DNA from: Anderseniella sp. Alg231-50
Lineage (GTDB): Bacteria; Pseudomonadota; Alphaproteobacteria; Rhizobiales; Aestuariivirgaceae
Length of the DNA: 64,000 nt
Direction of reading: 5' to 3'
NCBI RefSeq assembly: GCF_900149695.1
Contig: NZ_LT703004.1
Span: 558,001-622,000, forward strand
Numbering within the stretch: the first letter of the stretch is position 1; the number at the start of each line of letters is the position of its first letter. The notes below the pieces were generated by a model. It saw only the letters and a program-made list of their open reading frames with translations, was not told the origin of the DNA and made no database searches. Positions 52,501-60,356 of this stretch are shown piece after piece. The position numbers and the translations under genes are program-made.

Positions 52501-53088
52501 TCAGCGTTGAGTGTCGCGCCGGTAGATGTTCATGACGACACCATTGCGGCAGGCTTCGGACTTCACCAGTTGAAGCTGCCCCTGAAATCCGTCCTGCCGG
52601 AACAGGCGCTTGCCCGGTCCGACAAGCGTCGGAAAGATCCACAGCCGAAACTCATCGACAAGGTCTTCTGCGATGAGTGTGTGAACCAGTTCACTGCTGC
52701 CATGCACCTGCAGGAGCGGCCCCTGTAGTTTTTTCAATGCAGCAATCTGACCAGCGACATCGCCCGACACAGCATGCGAATTTGCCCAGTTCAGGGTATC
52801 CGGTGACGAGGTCGCGACATACTTTGTCGCCGCGTTCATCCTGTCTGCGGCAGGATCGTTCCTGACCTCAGGCCAATGGGCAGCGAACAGGTCGTAGGTC
52901 TTGCGCCCGAACAGCATGTCGTAGGGCTCAGCCATTGCCTCGCGGCCAACCTGCGACATCACTTCTTCCCAATACGGGGTTGCCCAGCCGCCGTTTGCGA
53001 AACCGCCGGAGCGGTCCTCATCCGGCATCGCCGGGGCCTGCATCACACCGTCCAGGGTGACGAATGTCAGTATTGCCAGTTCTCTCAT
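52501..53088 (-). CDS. RibD C-terminal/dihydrofolate-reductase-like protein
   Basis: The 195-residue protein has the DHFR-like fold seen in RibD_C: TLDGVMQAPAMPDED at the start, DMLFGRKTYDLFAAHWP in the middle and LVDEFRLWIFPTLVG near the end. Family members are NADPH-binding reductases of mostly unknown substrate. The ATG at 53088 overlaps the stop of the GFA gene by four bases. Confidence 0.8.
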   Translation of the reverse strand: MRELAILTFVTLDGVMQAPAMPDEDRSGGFANGGWATPYWEEVMSQVGREAMAEPYDMLFGRKTYDLFAAHWPEVRNDPAADRMNAATKYVATSSPDTLNWANSHAVSGDVAGQIAALKKLQGPLLQVHGSSELVHTLIAEDLVDEFRLWIFPTLVGPGKRLFRQDGFQGQLQLVKSEACRNGVVMNIYRRDTQR

Positions 53089-53489
53089 GGCTGGTTTTCC
53101 TCGTTGTTCTCCGGCGCGGGCAGGTCCCATGGCTGCGCTTCTTCTCCAAACAGCACAAACCGGGCTTGAAAGACCGACGGGTCATCCAGCGTGGCAGCGT
53201 GAAAGTACAGCCGTTCCGGAAACCGTTCGGTCCGGCTGGTCAGTGGCGATCCGCAGGTTGGGCAGAAGCCGCCATAGGTAGCGGCTCCGGCATCGCTTGA
53301 GCCTTTGTATTCCCTGATGTCACCAGTGATCCTGACCGCATCGGCCGGCAGCGCAAAGGCCGACGCATGCCCGGCACCGGTGGCGCGCTGGCACTTCCTG
53401 CAATGACAATTGAATGAAAACTCGAACTCGGCTTCCGTCTCGTATCGAACCGCACCACAGGTGCAGCCTCCGGTCAGTTTAGCGGTCAC
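53085..53489 (-). CDS. GFA/CENP-V-family zinc protein
   Basis: The 134-residue protein has the zinc ligands CTCGA, CHCRKCQ and FCPTCGS in the GFA order. The GTG at 53489 is chosen because AGGAGG lies nine bases upstream; a frame start at 53537 would place the coding region over the divergent promoter. It is divergent from the ArsR gene and coupled to the DHFR-like gene. Confidence 0.8.
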   Translation of the reverse strand: MTAKLTGGCTCGAVRYETEAEFEFSFNCHCRKCQRATGAGHASAFALPADAVRITGDIREYKGSSDAGAATYGGFCPTCGSPLTSRTERFPERLYFHAATLDDPSVFQARFVLFGEEAQPWDLPAPENNEENQP

Positions 53490-53543
53490 TTTCAGTGTCC
53501 TCCTGGAATGACAGACTTGACATATGCTCTCAGCCATTAATAT

Positions 53544-53559
53544 ATAGCCATATGGCTAT
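53544..53559. promoter_or_regulatory. Perfect palindrome over the ArsR start codon
   Basis: The site ATAGCCATATGGCTAT is a perfect 16-base inverted repeat; its right half contains the ATG at 53552. A dimeric regulator bound here would block early transcription and could also affect the divergent GFA promoter. Autoregulation by the ArsR protein is likely. Confidence 0.65.
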
Positions 53560-53902
53560 TCAATATCAAGTCCCTCTGGACCGCACGTTTCACGCCCTTG
53601 GCGACGGCACCCGCCGTCAGATCATCGCCATGCTTGCAAAGAACGGCACCTGTTCGGCAACTGAACTGTGCGAGCCGTTCGATGTGGCGCAACCCACCAT
53701 ATCAAAGCACCTCAAGGTGCTGGAAAAAGCCGGGCTGGTGAGCCGTGAAATTGACGGGCGCACCCACCGGTTTCGCCTGGAAACAACGCCGATGGATGAA
53801 GCCGAAGACTGGATTGAACGGCACAGGACTTTCTGGGAAGGCTCGCTGAAGCGACTGGACGGATATCTTGCAAAGATGGAAGAGCCGGAGAGCGAAGCGT
53901 GA
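53552..53902 (+). CDS. ArsR-family transcriptional regulator
   Basis: The 116-residue protein has a compact winged HTH (ALGDGTRRQIIAML, FDVAQPTISKHLKVLEKAGLVSR, split) and a short tail. No metal-binding Cys cluster is evident. It belongs to the ArsR subgroup encoded before SRPBCC/AHSA1 proteins. It opens a four-gene operon and overlaps the SRPBCC gene by four bases (GTGA). Confidence 0.85.
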   Translation: MAIQYQVPLDRTFHALGDGTRRQIIAMLAKNGTCSATELCEPFDVAQPTISKHLKVLEKAGLVSREIDGRTHRFRLETTPMDEAEDWIERHRTFWEGSLKRLDGYLAKMEEPESEA

Positions 53903-54390
53903 CCAGCTGCATGCCCACACACTCAATCACCGTCCGCAGGCTGGTACGGGTCGGCAGGACACGTACCTTCAACGCCTTTGCCAGCGCCCACGCCCTGGCG
54001 GAGTGGTTCACACCGGATGCGAGCATTTCCCTTGAAGTGATCGACTTTGACTTCGTGCCGCAGGGCACGTTCCGGCTACGCTTTACGATGCCGGATGGCA
54101 GCAGACCCGGCGTTGGCGGGCAGTACCTCGTGATCGATCAGCCCGAGCGGATCGTATTCTCATGGATCTGGGAAGCACCGGACATTCATGCCGGTATCCG
54201 GACACAGGTTTCCGTCCGCTTTATCCAGCGAGGCGATCAGACTGAAGTCACGATTACCCAGGACCGATTACCGTCACAAGACGCCCGCGAACGCCATGTC
54301 CTGGGCTGGCAGGGCACGCTGGCCCGTCTTGGCGACGTTCTTGATGCCGATGTTTCGGCCACGTCAAACCAGCGAGCCCGACATGCCTGA
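53899..54390 (+). CDS. SRPBCC/AHSA1-domain protein
   Basis: The 163-residue protein has the Bet v1-like AHSA1 pattern: RTFNAFASAHALAEWFTP, a GGQYLVIDQPERIVFSW core and a C-terminal helix with GWQGTLARLGDVL. These domains bind hydrophobic ligands. It starts with GTG inside the ArsR stop. The ArsR-AHSA1 pair is common; the ligand sensed is unknown. Confidence 0.8.
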   Translation: MTSCMPTHSITVRRLVRVGRTRTFNAFASAHALAEWFTPDASISLEVIDFDFVPQGTFRLRFTMPDGSRPGVGGQYLVIDQPERIVFSWIWEAPDIHAGIRTQVSVRFIQRGDQTEVTITQDRLPSQDARERHVLGWQGTLARLGDVLDADVSATSNQRARHA

Positions 54391-54787
54391 TATCGCCTTG
54401 CCTGTCACATCGAGCCTCGCCGGAGGCCTGGTCATCCTGCTGGTGCTCCTCAGCGCCATGGTGACCGAGCGCCGCGCCCGGCTCGGCGGCATCCAGTTCG
54501 GCGATGCGCAAGATCCGGCATTGCGCGCGCGCATCAGGGCGCATGCCAATCTCGTCGAGATTGCACCAATGGTACTGATTGCACTTGGCCTCATGGAATA
54601 TGCCGGTGCATCGTCTGCCCTGCTCTGGTGGTGTGCCGGTATCTTCTTCGTCGGCCGTCTGCTGCATGCGGCACGGATGTATATCGGCAATCCGTTTATC
54701 GGGCTTTTCTCGATTATCTCACAGCACGTCATCTGCCTGGCGGCGGGTATCTGGCTGCTTGATCATTTCCTTCTTCAAGGCACCTAG
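54383..54787 (+). CDS. MAPEG-family membrane protein
   Basis: The 134-residue protein has four membrane helices and the MAPEG segments RARIRAHANLVEIAP and GRLLHAARMY. In MAPEG enzymes the Arg residues bind glutathione. It overlaps the SRPBCC gene by eight bases. It is probably a membrane glutathione transferase or peroxidase-like protein in a detoxification operon. Confidence 0.85.
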   Translation: MPDIALPVTSSLAGGLVILLVLLSAMVTERRARLGGIQFGDAQDPALRARIRAHANLVEIAPMVLIALGLMEYAGASSALLWWCAGIFFVGRLLHAARMYIGNPFIGLFSIISQHVICLAAGIWLLDHFLLQGT

Positions 54788-54806
54788 AACACCAGGAGAC
54801 AACCTC

Positions 54807-55160
54807 ATGACGATGGCATTGACAGCACCACGGAAAAAGACCCTTGAGGCATTCTACCAGGGCGCAACAGTCAAGGATGCAGCGCAAATCCGATCCGCCC
54901 TGACCGATGATTTCACCTTTGACGGTCCGATCGGCGCGCACGACAATCCGGATGCATTCGTGCAGTCGCTGCTCGAATTCGACGGTGCGGTCACCGGTTC
55001 CAGAATGATCGCCGAGGGCGATAATCTGGTGCATCTGTATACCCTCGATATCGGTGTGAAAATCCCGATGTGTGACGTGATCGAATTTCGCGGCGACAAG
55101 CTGGCGTCAATGGTGCTGTACACGGACTCAAAACTGTTTGAACCCGGCGACCGTCATTGA
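54807..55160 (+). CDS. NTF2/SnoaL-like protein
   Basis: The 117-residue protein has the NTF2-like fold pattern: TLEAFYQGATVKDAAQIRSALTDDF (split) and a later DVIEFRGDKLASM strand pair. Such proteins are small isomerases, hydrolases or binding proteins. The ATG at 54807 follows CAGGAG. It ends the ArsR-SRPBCC-MAPEG operon. Confidence 0.75.
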   Translation: MTMALTAPRKKTLEAFYQGATVKDAAQIRSALTDDFTFDGPIGAHDNPDAFVQSLLEFDGAVTGSRMIAEGDNLVHLYTLDIGVKIPMCDVIEFRGDKLASMVLYTDSKLFEPGDRH

Positions 55161-55183
55161 AAGCCTGGACCAGGGTTTGAACC

Positions 55184-55537
55184 CTACTGCTCGAACACAG
55201 TTTCAAACCGGCCGAAGAGTATACGCTTGCCGTCAAAAGGCATCTCGGCGTTTTCAGGGTTCATGCGCTCGTCTTCCATGATCCCCTCCCAACCTTTTTC
55301 ATGGGCCTCCTTCGACGGCCAGACGATCCACGAGAAAACAACCGTTTCATCGGCTTGTTTTTTGACCGCCAAGGGGAACGAGGTCAGCTTGCCGTCCGGT
55401 ACGTCATCGCCCCAGTTCTCGACCACTTTCACCGCACCATGATCCTTGAAAATCTGTGCGCAATAGCGCGCGTGTTCTATGAACTTCTGCCTATTCGCGG
55501 TCGGCACAGCCGCCACAAACCCGTCGACATAAGTCAT
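55184..55537 (-). CDS. DUF1428 protein
   Basis: The 117-residue protein matches DUF1428: MTYVDGFVAAVPTANR at the start, a VVENWGDDVPDGK turn, FSWIVWPSKEAHEKGW and the end GKRILFGRFETVFE. The fold is a dimeric alpha/beta barrel; function unproven. GGAGAGA precedes the ATG. It converges with the NTF2-like gene. Confidence 0.85.
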   Translation of the reverse strand: MTYVDGFVAAVPTANRQKFIEHARYCAQIFKDHGAVKVVENWGDDVPDGKLTSFPLAVKKQADETVVFSWIVWPSKEAHEKGWEGIMEDERMNPENAEMPFDGKRILFGRFETVFEQ

Positions 55538-55637
55538 GGTTGTCTCTCCTTCTGCTCACCATCCAACACTGCCCGGAGCGCAGCTGTATCGAATTACTTT
55601 GTTTGCATCATGGGCTCAGGTGAAACCAGTGTTGCGC

Positions 55638-56315
55638 TCATGCCGTCAGCTCAGCGAAAGCCTTCCTGCCCTTGCCGGTGAACACCACGGCGCGGGTGTC
55701 CGGCTGCCTGCGCAGCCACTTCAGTTCCATCATCCGATCCAGCATGGCGGCACCGAGCAGGCCGCCCAGATGGTGCGTGCGTTCGCTCCAGTCAAGGCAG
55801 ACACGGCACAAGGGTCGCCGCTCCCGCTGCAACAGGTCCAGCCGGATACCGAATTTTTCCGCAAAATCCCGACCGCTCGCTGACAACCGCAACCGTCTTT
55901 CGGGCCCGACGACATGATTTGATGCCCTCAGGAAGCCATACAGGCGAACACCATAGTCTCCGGCCAGATGATCATAGCACACACGCGCCGACCGCAACGG
56001 CGCTTCCAGCGGCGCAACTACATGGCGCGTATGCCCGGTTCGCGCGGCTACCCGCAACAGAACCTCCAGCGCCTCGCCAACATCGCCATCTTTCAGTGAA
56101 TAAAAGCGATACCGGCCCTGGCGCGACTGACTTATCAATCCGCCCGCGAGCAGTTTCGACAGATGACAACTGGCAGTCGCAGCCGTTACCCCCGCCTCCC
56201 GGGCAAGGTCGCCGGCAGCCCAAGCCTCGCCGCTCAACAACGCCAGCAGCATGTTGGTCCGCGCAGGGTCTCCGATGAGAGCGGCAATGCGGGAGATGTC
56301 AGGTCCTACTTTCAT
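55638..56315 (-). CDS. ArsR-family regulator with long C-terminal domain
   Basis: The 225-residue protein has an N-terminal ArsR HTH (LIGDPARTNMLLALL, VTAATASCHLSKLL) and about 120 further residues. The tail carries Cys residues (RRPLCRVCLDWSER), which may sense a ligand or metal. A perfect palindrome (56317-56334) lies next to its start in the divergent region shared with the methyltransferase gene. Confidence 0.8.
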   Translation of the reverse strand: MKVGPDISRIAALIGDPARTNMLLALLSGEAWAAGDLAREAGVTAATASCHLSKLLAGGLISQSRQGRYRFYSLKDGDVGEALEVLLRVAARTGHTRHVVAPLEAPLRSARVCYDHLAGDYGVRLYGFLRASNHVVGPERRLRLSASGRDFAEKFGIRLDLLQRERRPLCRVCLDWSERTHHLGGLLGAAMLDRMMELKWLRRQPDTRAVVFTGKGRKAFAELTA

Positions 56316-56316
56316 A

Positions 56317-56334
56317 TTTTGATGAGTATCAAAA
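56317..56334. promoter_or_regulatory. Operator TTTTGAT-N4-ATCAAAA in divergent region
   Basis: The 7-4-7 inverted repeat is perfect and begins one base upstream of the ArsR-family start. It lies between the ArsR-family gene and the methyltransferase and is the likely site of autoregulation and co-regulation. Confidence 0.65.
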
Positions 56335-56397
56335 CATTATCGCACTTGAAAGCCCTATGTTCGCGCCCGCTTCGACATGTTCAAAGGAATTGGCTTT

Positions 56398-57174
56398 ATG
56401 GAACACAAACTGATTTACACGCCCGATGTCATCGCCCGCCTGGAACTCGGGTGGGGTCCGGGGTGGTTGTCGCCCGGAGGCTTGAGCGACGTCTCGCAAC
56501 TGGTAGCCGGTGTCGCTATTGCGGGCAGGTCGGTGCTCGACATCGGGACCGGCACGGGTGGCCCGGCGCTGGCGCTTGTCAACCGTTTCGGCGCCTGGCG
56601 CGTCACCGGAATTGACATCGAACAGTCTGTGCTCGACCGGGCCAAGGTCCTTGCACAAGCCGAACTACTAGAAAAAAGAGTAGATTTCCGCCGTGTCACA
56701 CCCGGCCCCCTGCCGTTCCCGGATGCTCACTTCGATGTGGTGTTCAGCAAGGACGCTTTTGTCCACATAGCCGACAAAGCCCTGCTGTTTGCGGAAATGT
56801 TCCGGGTGCTCAAACCGGGCGGCAGTTGCGTGTTCAGCGACTGGTGTTGCAGCCCACCGCCGTACAGCGAGCAAATGCAGCAGTTCTTCAACAACGGCAT
56901 GAACTTCACCATGGCGACACTGCAGGAAAACTGCAGCCATCTTGAGCGTGCGGGGTTCAAGGCCATATCTGCCAGAGACCGCAATGCCTGGTTCGCTGTG
57001 TTCGCTGCCCAGGAGGTCAAGGCAGCCGCCGGTGCGGACCGGGCACGCCTGGTATCTGGCGTTGGTGCAGAAGCGGCAGACAGCCTGATCGCCGCGGCCA
57101 GACGGCGGGCCGTAATCGCCGATCAGGGACACTTGCGCCCGGCGCATTTCCGGGCCGGTAAACCGGATGGTTGA
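56398..57174 (+). CDS. SAM-dependent methyltransferase, PMT-like
   Basis: The 258-residue protein has motif I VLDIGTGTGGPAL, the acidic motif ITGIDIEQSVLDRA-type (GIDIE) and FDVVFSKDAFVHIADK, as in phosphoethanolamine/sarcosine-type methyltransferases. The ATG at 56398 follows AAGGA. Likely regulated by the divergent ArsR-family protein. Substrate unknown; amine methylation is one option. Confidence 0.8.
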   Translation: MEHKLIYTPDVIARLELGWGPGWLSPGGLSDVSQLVAGVAIAGRSVLDIGTGTGGPALALVNRFGAWRVTGIDIEQSVLDRAKVLAQAELLEKRVDFRRVTPGPLPFPDAHFDVVFSKDAFVHIADKALLFAEMFRVLKPGGSCVFSDWCCSPPPYSEQMQQFFNNGMNFTMATLQENCSHLERAGFKAISARDRNAWFAVFAAQEVKAAAGADRARLVSGVGAEAADSLIAAARRRAVIADQGHLRPAHFRAGKPDG

Positions 57175-57200
57175 TGTCCCCCTGCCGCTTACCCTGTCGG

Positions 57201-57659
57201 CTATTCAGCCCTCACAGGCACTTGCAGCGGCACGACCGGGAACAGGCGATCATACCCCAGTGTGAACACATAAGTGTAGACCACGACGAAAGAAGTCACG
57301 ACCAGGTCGGTCAGCAACGCCTCGAGCACGGTCAGGTTCAGCCACCAGACGTAGATGGGCAATGACGTGATCACCAGCGACAGTTCAAACCCGACAGCAT
57401 GCAGGATACGGCCGAGGGTGGAGCGATCGGACGATATCCGGTTGGCCCTGGCGTCGACGCGATCAAACAACCAGTTATAGACAAGATTTATCAGCATTGC
57501 CTTTGTCGACAGGATCACCCCCAGAAGACCGATGTCGGCCCATCCCTTGTCGAAAAAGACCGCGCCTGCCGGGACCAGGAGCAGCAACAGTGTCATTTCG
57601 AACACCACTGTGTAGCGCAGACGATCTGCGCCGGTGCGCATGGCTGGTTGTTGTGACAT
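57201..57659 (-). CDS. PACE-family multidrug efflux protein
   Basis: The 152-residue protein has four membrane helices in two similar halves (RYTVVFEMTLLLLLVPAGA and ILHAVGFELSLVITSLPI), each with a Glu in the first helix. This is the double bacterial-transmembrane-pair layout of PACE (AceI-like) exporters of biocides such as chlorhexidine. It is divergent from a LysR gene, the usual arrangement for this family. Confidence 0.85.
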   Translation of the reverse strand: MSQQPAMRTGADRLRYTVVFEMTLLLLLVPAGAVFFDKGWADIGLLGVILSTKAMLINLVYNWLFDRVDARANRISSDRSTLGRILHAVGFELSLVITSLPIYVWWLNLTVLEALLTDLVVTSFVVVYTYVFTLGYDRLFPVVPLQVPVRAE

Positions 57660-57721
57660 TGGCTGTGCTCCTGAATTTTTTTCTTTATATCTGAATTACG
57701 GCTATATAATAGTTAGTTTAC

Positions 57722-57736
57722 ATCTAATTTTTAGAT
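57722..57736. promoter_or_regulatory. LysR-type site ATCTAA-TTT-TTAGAT
   Basis: A perfect 6-3-6 palindrome contains the T-N11-A core (T57723 to A57735). TATAAT lies at 57705-57710, just before it. The position between the PACE and LysR genes, 10 bases before the LysR start, fits control of both. Confidence 0.65.
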
Positions 57737-57746
57737 AGATCAGTTT

Positions 57747-58658
57747 ATGCCAAATATGGAAAATTTCCGGGCTTTCGTTCTGGCTGCCGAACTTGGGTCG
57801 TTTTCTGCCGCCGCGCGGCAGATGGGCAAGGCGCAGTCGGCTGTGTCCACCGCGATTGCGAACCTGGAAATCGATGCGGATGTAAAACTGTTCGACCGCA
57901 GCAGCCGCAATCCGGTGCTGACTGAGGCGGGCGAGGCACTGCTGCCGAATGCCAAAGGCATTCTGCTCGGCAACCAGGAATTCCTGGCCAGGGCCACGTC
58001 AATGTCACAAGGCGTTGAGGGCCAGCTCTGCGTGGCGATTGAACAGGGCATCAGCATAAAGCCGCTGCTGGACCTGCTGCAGGACTTCGGCACGGCTTTT
58101 GCCCACGTATCGCTCGAAATCATTGCCCCTGATCCTACGGACATGGCCGTGTTGCTGAAACAGGGGCGTGCCGAACTTGGCTTGATGATCGAGCAGGAAA
58201 GCTATCCCACCGGATTCCAGTTTCGCGGCGTCGGCTATTCCCGGACGGTGCCCGTGGCGACACGTGACCATCCATTGACGCGCCTGGCGCAGGTCAGGCA
58301 TGCGAACCTGAGAGAATTCCGTGAGCTGGTTCCGCAAAACCGCCCCACGGCGCAGGCAGGCCGCCCGCGCCACAACAAGAGCCCGTCGGTCTGGTATGCG
58401 GAAAACCCCATGCTGGCACTCGAACTTGTCGCTCAGGGGTTTGGCTGGGCCGAGTTGCCGTATTCCATCATTGCGGACCGCCTCAGGACAGGAGAGCTGG
58501 TACAGCTGAACTATGCCTTTCAGCAAAGCGACATCCTGCAGGGGGTGGACGCCGTGTGGACCGAACAGCGCGCCCTCGGTGTGGCCGGACAGTGGATGCT
58601 GAACAGGCTGCTGGAGCTTCCCCAGGACGTGTGGCGCGAAGGTGAGCAGGCGAACTGA
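57747..58658 (+). CDS. LysR-family regulator of the PACE gene
   Basis: The 303-residue protein has an N-terminal HTH (MENFRAFVLAAELGSFSAAARQMG region) and an effector domain. A second ATG three codons in is possible. It is divergent from the PACE exporter with a clear LysR box between, so it is probably the activator of that gene. Confidence 0.85.
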   Translation: MPNMENFRAFVLAAELGSFSAAARQMGKAQSAVSTAIANLEIDADVKLFDRSSRNPVLTEAGEALLPNAKGILLGNQEFLARATSMSQGVEGQLCVAIEQGISIKPLLDLLQDFGTAFAHVSLEIIAPDPTDMAVLLKQGRAELGLMIEQESYPTGFQFRGVGYSRTVPVATRDHPLTRLAQVRHANLREFRELVPQNRPTAQAGRPRHNKSPSVWYAENPMLALELVAQGFGWAELPYSIIADRLRTGELVQLNYAFQQSDILQGVDAVWTEQRALGVAGQWMLNRLLELPQDVWREGEQAN

Positions 58659-58770
58659 AGGTGTGCAGTCGCAGAAAATCAGGCCAGTTGCCGGTCCGGT
58701 TTTCGGCTTGAACCTGCAACCGAAATGCCGTGTAGTCCCGACCACATGATCAGGCAGGAGGTGATTGGGC

Positions 58771-59559
58771 ATGTTCGAGACCGGGAGCATGGTGACGTCC
58801 GTTCACCGCACGCCTGAACTGGACGAAGGCAAACATCATCGCGCCCGGCTGGGCTTCATCCTGATGTCAACGGACCTGGCGGCTGAGTCTGATTTCTTTG
58901 CCATGGCGCCCGAGGGCGTGGCGGTTCACATCACCCGGCTCAAGACGGATGACTACACAACAACCGAAACGCTGGCACGGCATATCGATCACATGGCGGA
59001 CGCTGCATCGCGTTTGCAACCGGACACCAAACCTGACGTGATCAGTTACAGCTGTACCAGCGGTTCGATCGTCATCGGCGAGGACCGCATTTTCGCTGAA
59101 ATCCGCAAGGGAGCACCGTGGGCAAAACCGATGTGCCTGGTGACCGGCGTCGTCGACGCGCTGCGCGAAGTGGGGGCAAGGAAACTGGTTGTCGGCACAC
59201 CGTACCTGGACGAGATCAACACCGCGGAAGCCGAATTCCTGGTCGCCAGGGGATTTGACATTCTTGACATTCAGGGCCTGAACCTGACCACCGGCATCGA
59301 GTTCGGCCGCGTGACGCCCGACTACTGGAAAGCCTTTGCCCGGGAAATTGACCGGCCCGACGCGGACGCGATCTTTCTGTCATGCGGCGGCATCCGCTCA
59401 CTGGAAGTCGCCGACGAGATCGAACAACTGACCGGCAAGCCGGTCATCACCAGCAACCAGGCGCAGTTCTGGAGCTGCCTCCGGCGCGCCGGCATCAAAG
59501 ACAACATTGCCGGTTTCGGACAGATTTTCGCCCGGCCCGGCGGCCATCTCGCGGCCTGA
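58771..59559 (+). CDS. Asp/Glu-racemase-superfamily protein (maleate isomerase/AMDase-like)
   Basis: The 262-residue protein has two Cys at the expected catalytic places: SYSCTSGS (Cys95) and LSCGGIRS (Cys205). This two-Cys layout is that of maleate isomerase and related racemases. The ATG at 58771 is nine bases after AGGAGG. It starts a three-gene operon with a TrpF-like and an OYE gene. Confidence 0.8.
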   Translation: MFETGSMVTSVHRTPELDEGKHHRARLGFILMSTDLAAESDFFAMAPEGVAVHITRLKTDDYTTTETLARHIDHMADAASRLQPDTKPDVISYSCTSGSIVIGEDRIFAEIRKGAPWAKPMCLVTGVVDALREVGARKLVVGTPYLDEINTAEAEFLVARGFDILDIQGLNLTTGIEFGRVTPDYWKAFAREIDRPDADAIFLSCGGIRSLEVADEIEQLTGKPVITSNQAQFWSCLRRAGIKDNIAGFGQIFARPGGHLAA

Positions 59560-59586
59560 GCGTGGTTCAGAGAGGTAAATCTTGCC

Positions 59587-60240
59587 ATGCGGATCAGGAT
59601 CAAGGTGTGCTGCATCGCCTCACGGGAAGAGGCGCAGATCGCAGTTGACGCGGGCGCAGACGCCCTCGGGCTCGTGGCCAAAATGCCGTCCGGCCCCGGG
59701 CCGATCAGTGACGAGGAGATCGCGGATATCACCGCCATCGTTCCGCCCCCGGTCGCAACTTTCATGCTGACATCCAGGACAACCGCAGACGCGATATCTC
59801 AGCACCTGGACAGAACTCGCCCGACATCAGTGCAGATCGTGTCCCACATCGACGAGACGGAAGCAGCGAGACTGGCCCGCCTGCAACCCCATGTGCGCCG
59901 GGTGCAGGTCATTCATGTCGAGGACCGGAGCGCACTCGACCTGATCCCGGTCTATGCGCCTCACATGCATGCGTTTCTGCTGGATTCCGGCAGGCCCGGC
60001 GCAGACACGCCGGAACTTGGCGGTACCGGCCGCCGGCACGACTGGTCAATCAGCCGGGCGTTTGTAGAAGCCAGCCCGCTGCCGGTGTTCCTGGCCGGCG
60101 GACTGACCGCAGACAATGCCCGGCAGGCGGTCCGCGAAGTCAGGCCCTTCGGTCTGGACCTGTGCACCGGGGTGCGCAGCAATGACCGGCTTGATGAGGC
60201 AAAACTGAAAGCCTTCATGACGGCTGCAACCACCGCCTGA
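59587..60240 (+). CDS. Phosphoribosylanthranilate-isomerase-like protein (TrpF paralog)
   Basis: The 217-residue TIM-barrel protein keeps the TrpF catalytic Cys (IKVCC, Cys8) and Asp (LLDSG, Asp133), plus GGTGRRHDW and LAGGLTADNARQA. The phosphate site near the end (LCTGVRSN) differs from the usual SSGVE. No other trp gene is nearby. It lies 27 bases after the racemase-like gene, so it likely works in that catabolic operon on a sugar-amine-like substrate; inference. Confidence 0.75.
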   Translation: MRIRIKVCCIASREEAQIAVDAGADALGLVAKMPSGPGPISDEEIADITAIVPPPVATFMLTSRTTADAISQHLDRTRPTSVQIVSHIDETEAARLARLQPHVRRVQVIHVEDRSALDLIPVYAPHMHAFLLDSGRPGADTPELGGTGRRHDWSISRAFVEASPLPVFLAGGLTADNARQAVREVRPFGLDLCTGVRSNDRLDEAKLKAFMTAATTA

Positions 60241-60356
60241 ATAAAGCGCGGCAAGCCCGCATTCAGCTTGCAAGGCCTTCTGAAATACCGTGAAGTGCGC
60301 TTGCCGAGCGCAACGCCTGAATGGCGTCATTGTTTCAAACGGAAGGCCGTTTACGC

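Noticed and set aside
59587-60240. Tryptophan biosynthesis locus
   Set aside because: Only a TrpF-like gene is present; its neighbours are a racemase-like and an OYE gene, with no trpA or trpB.
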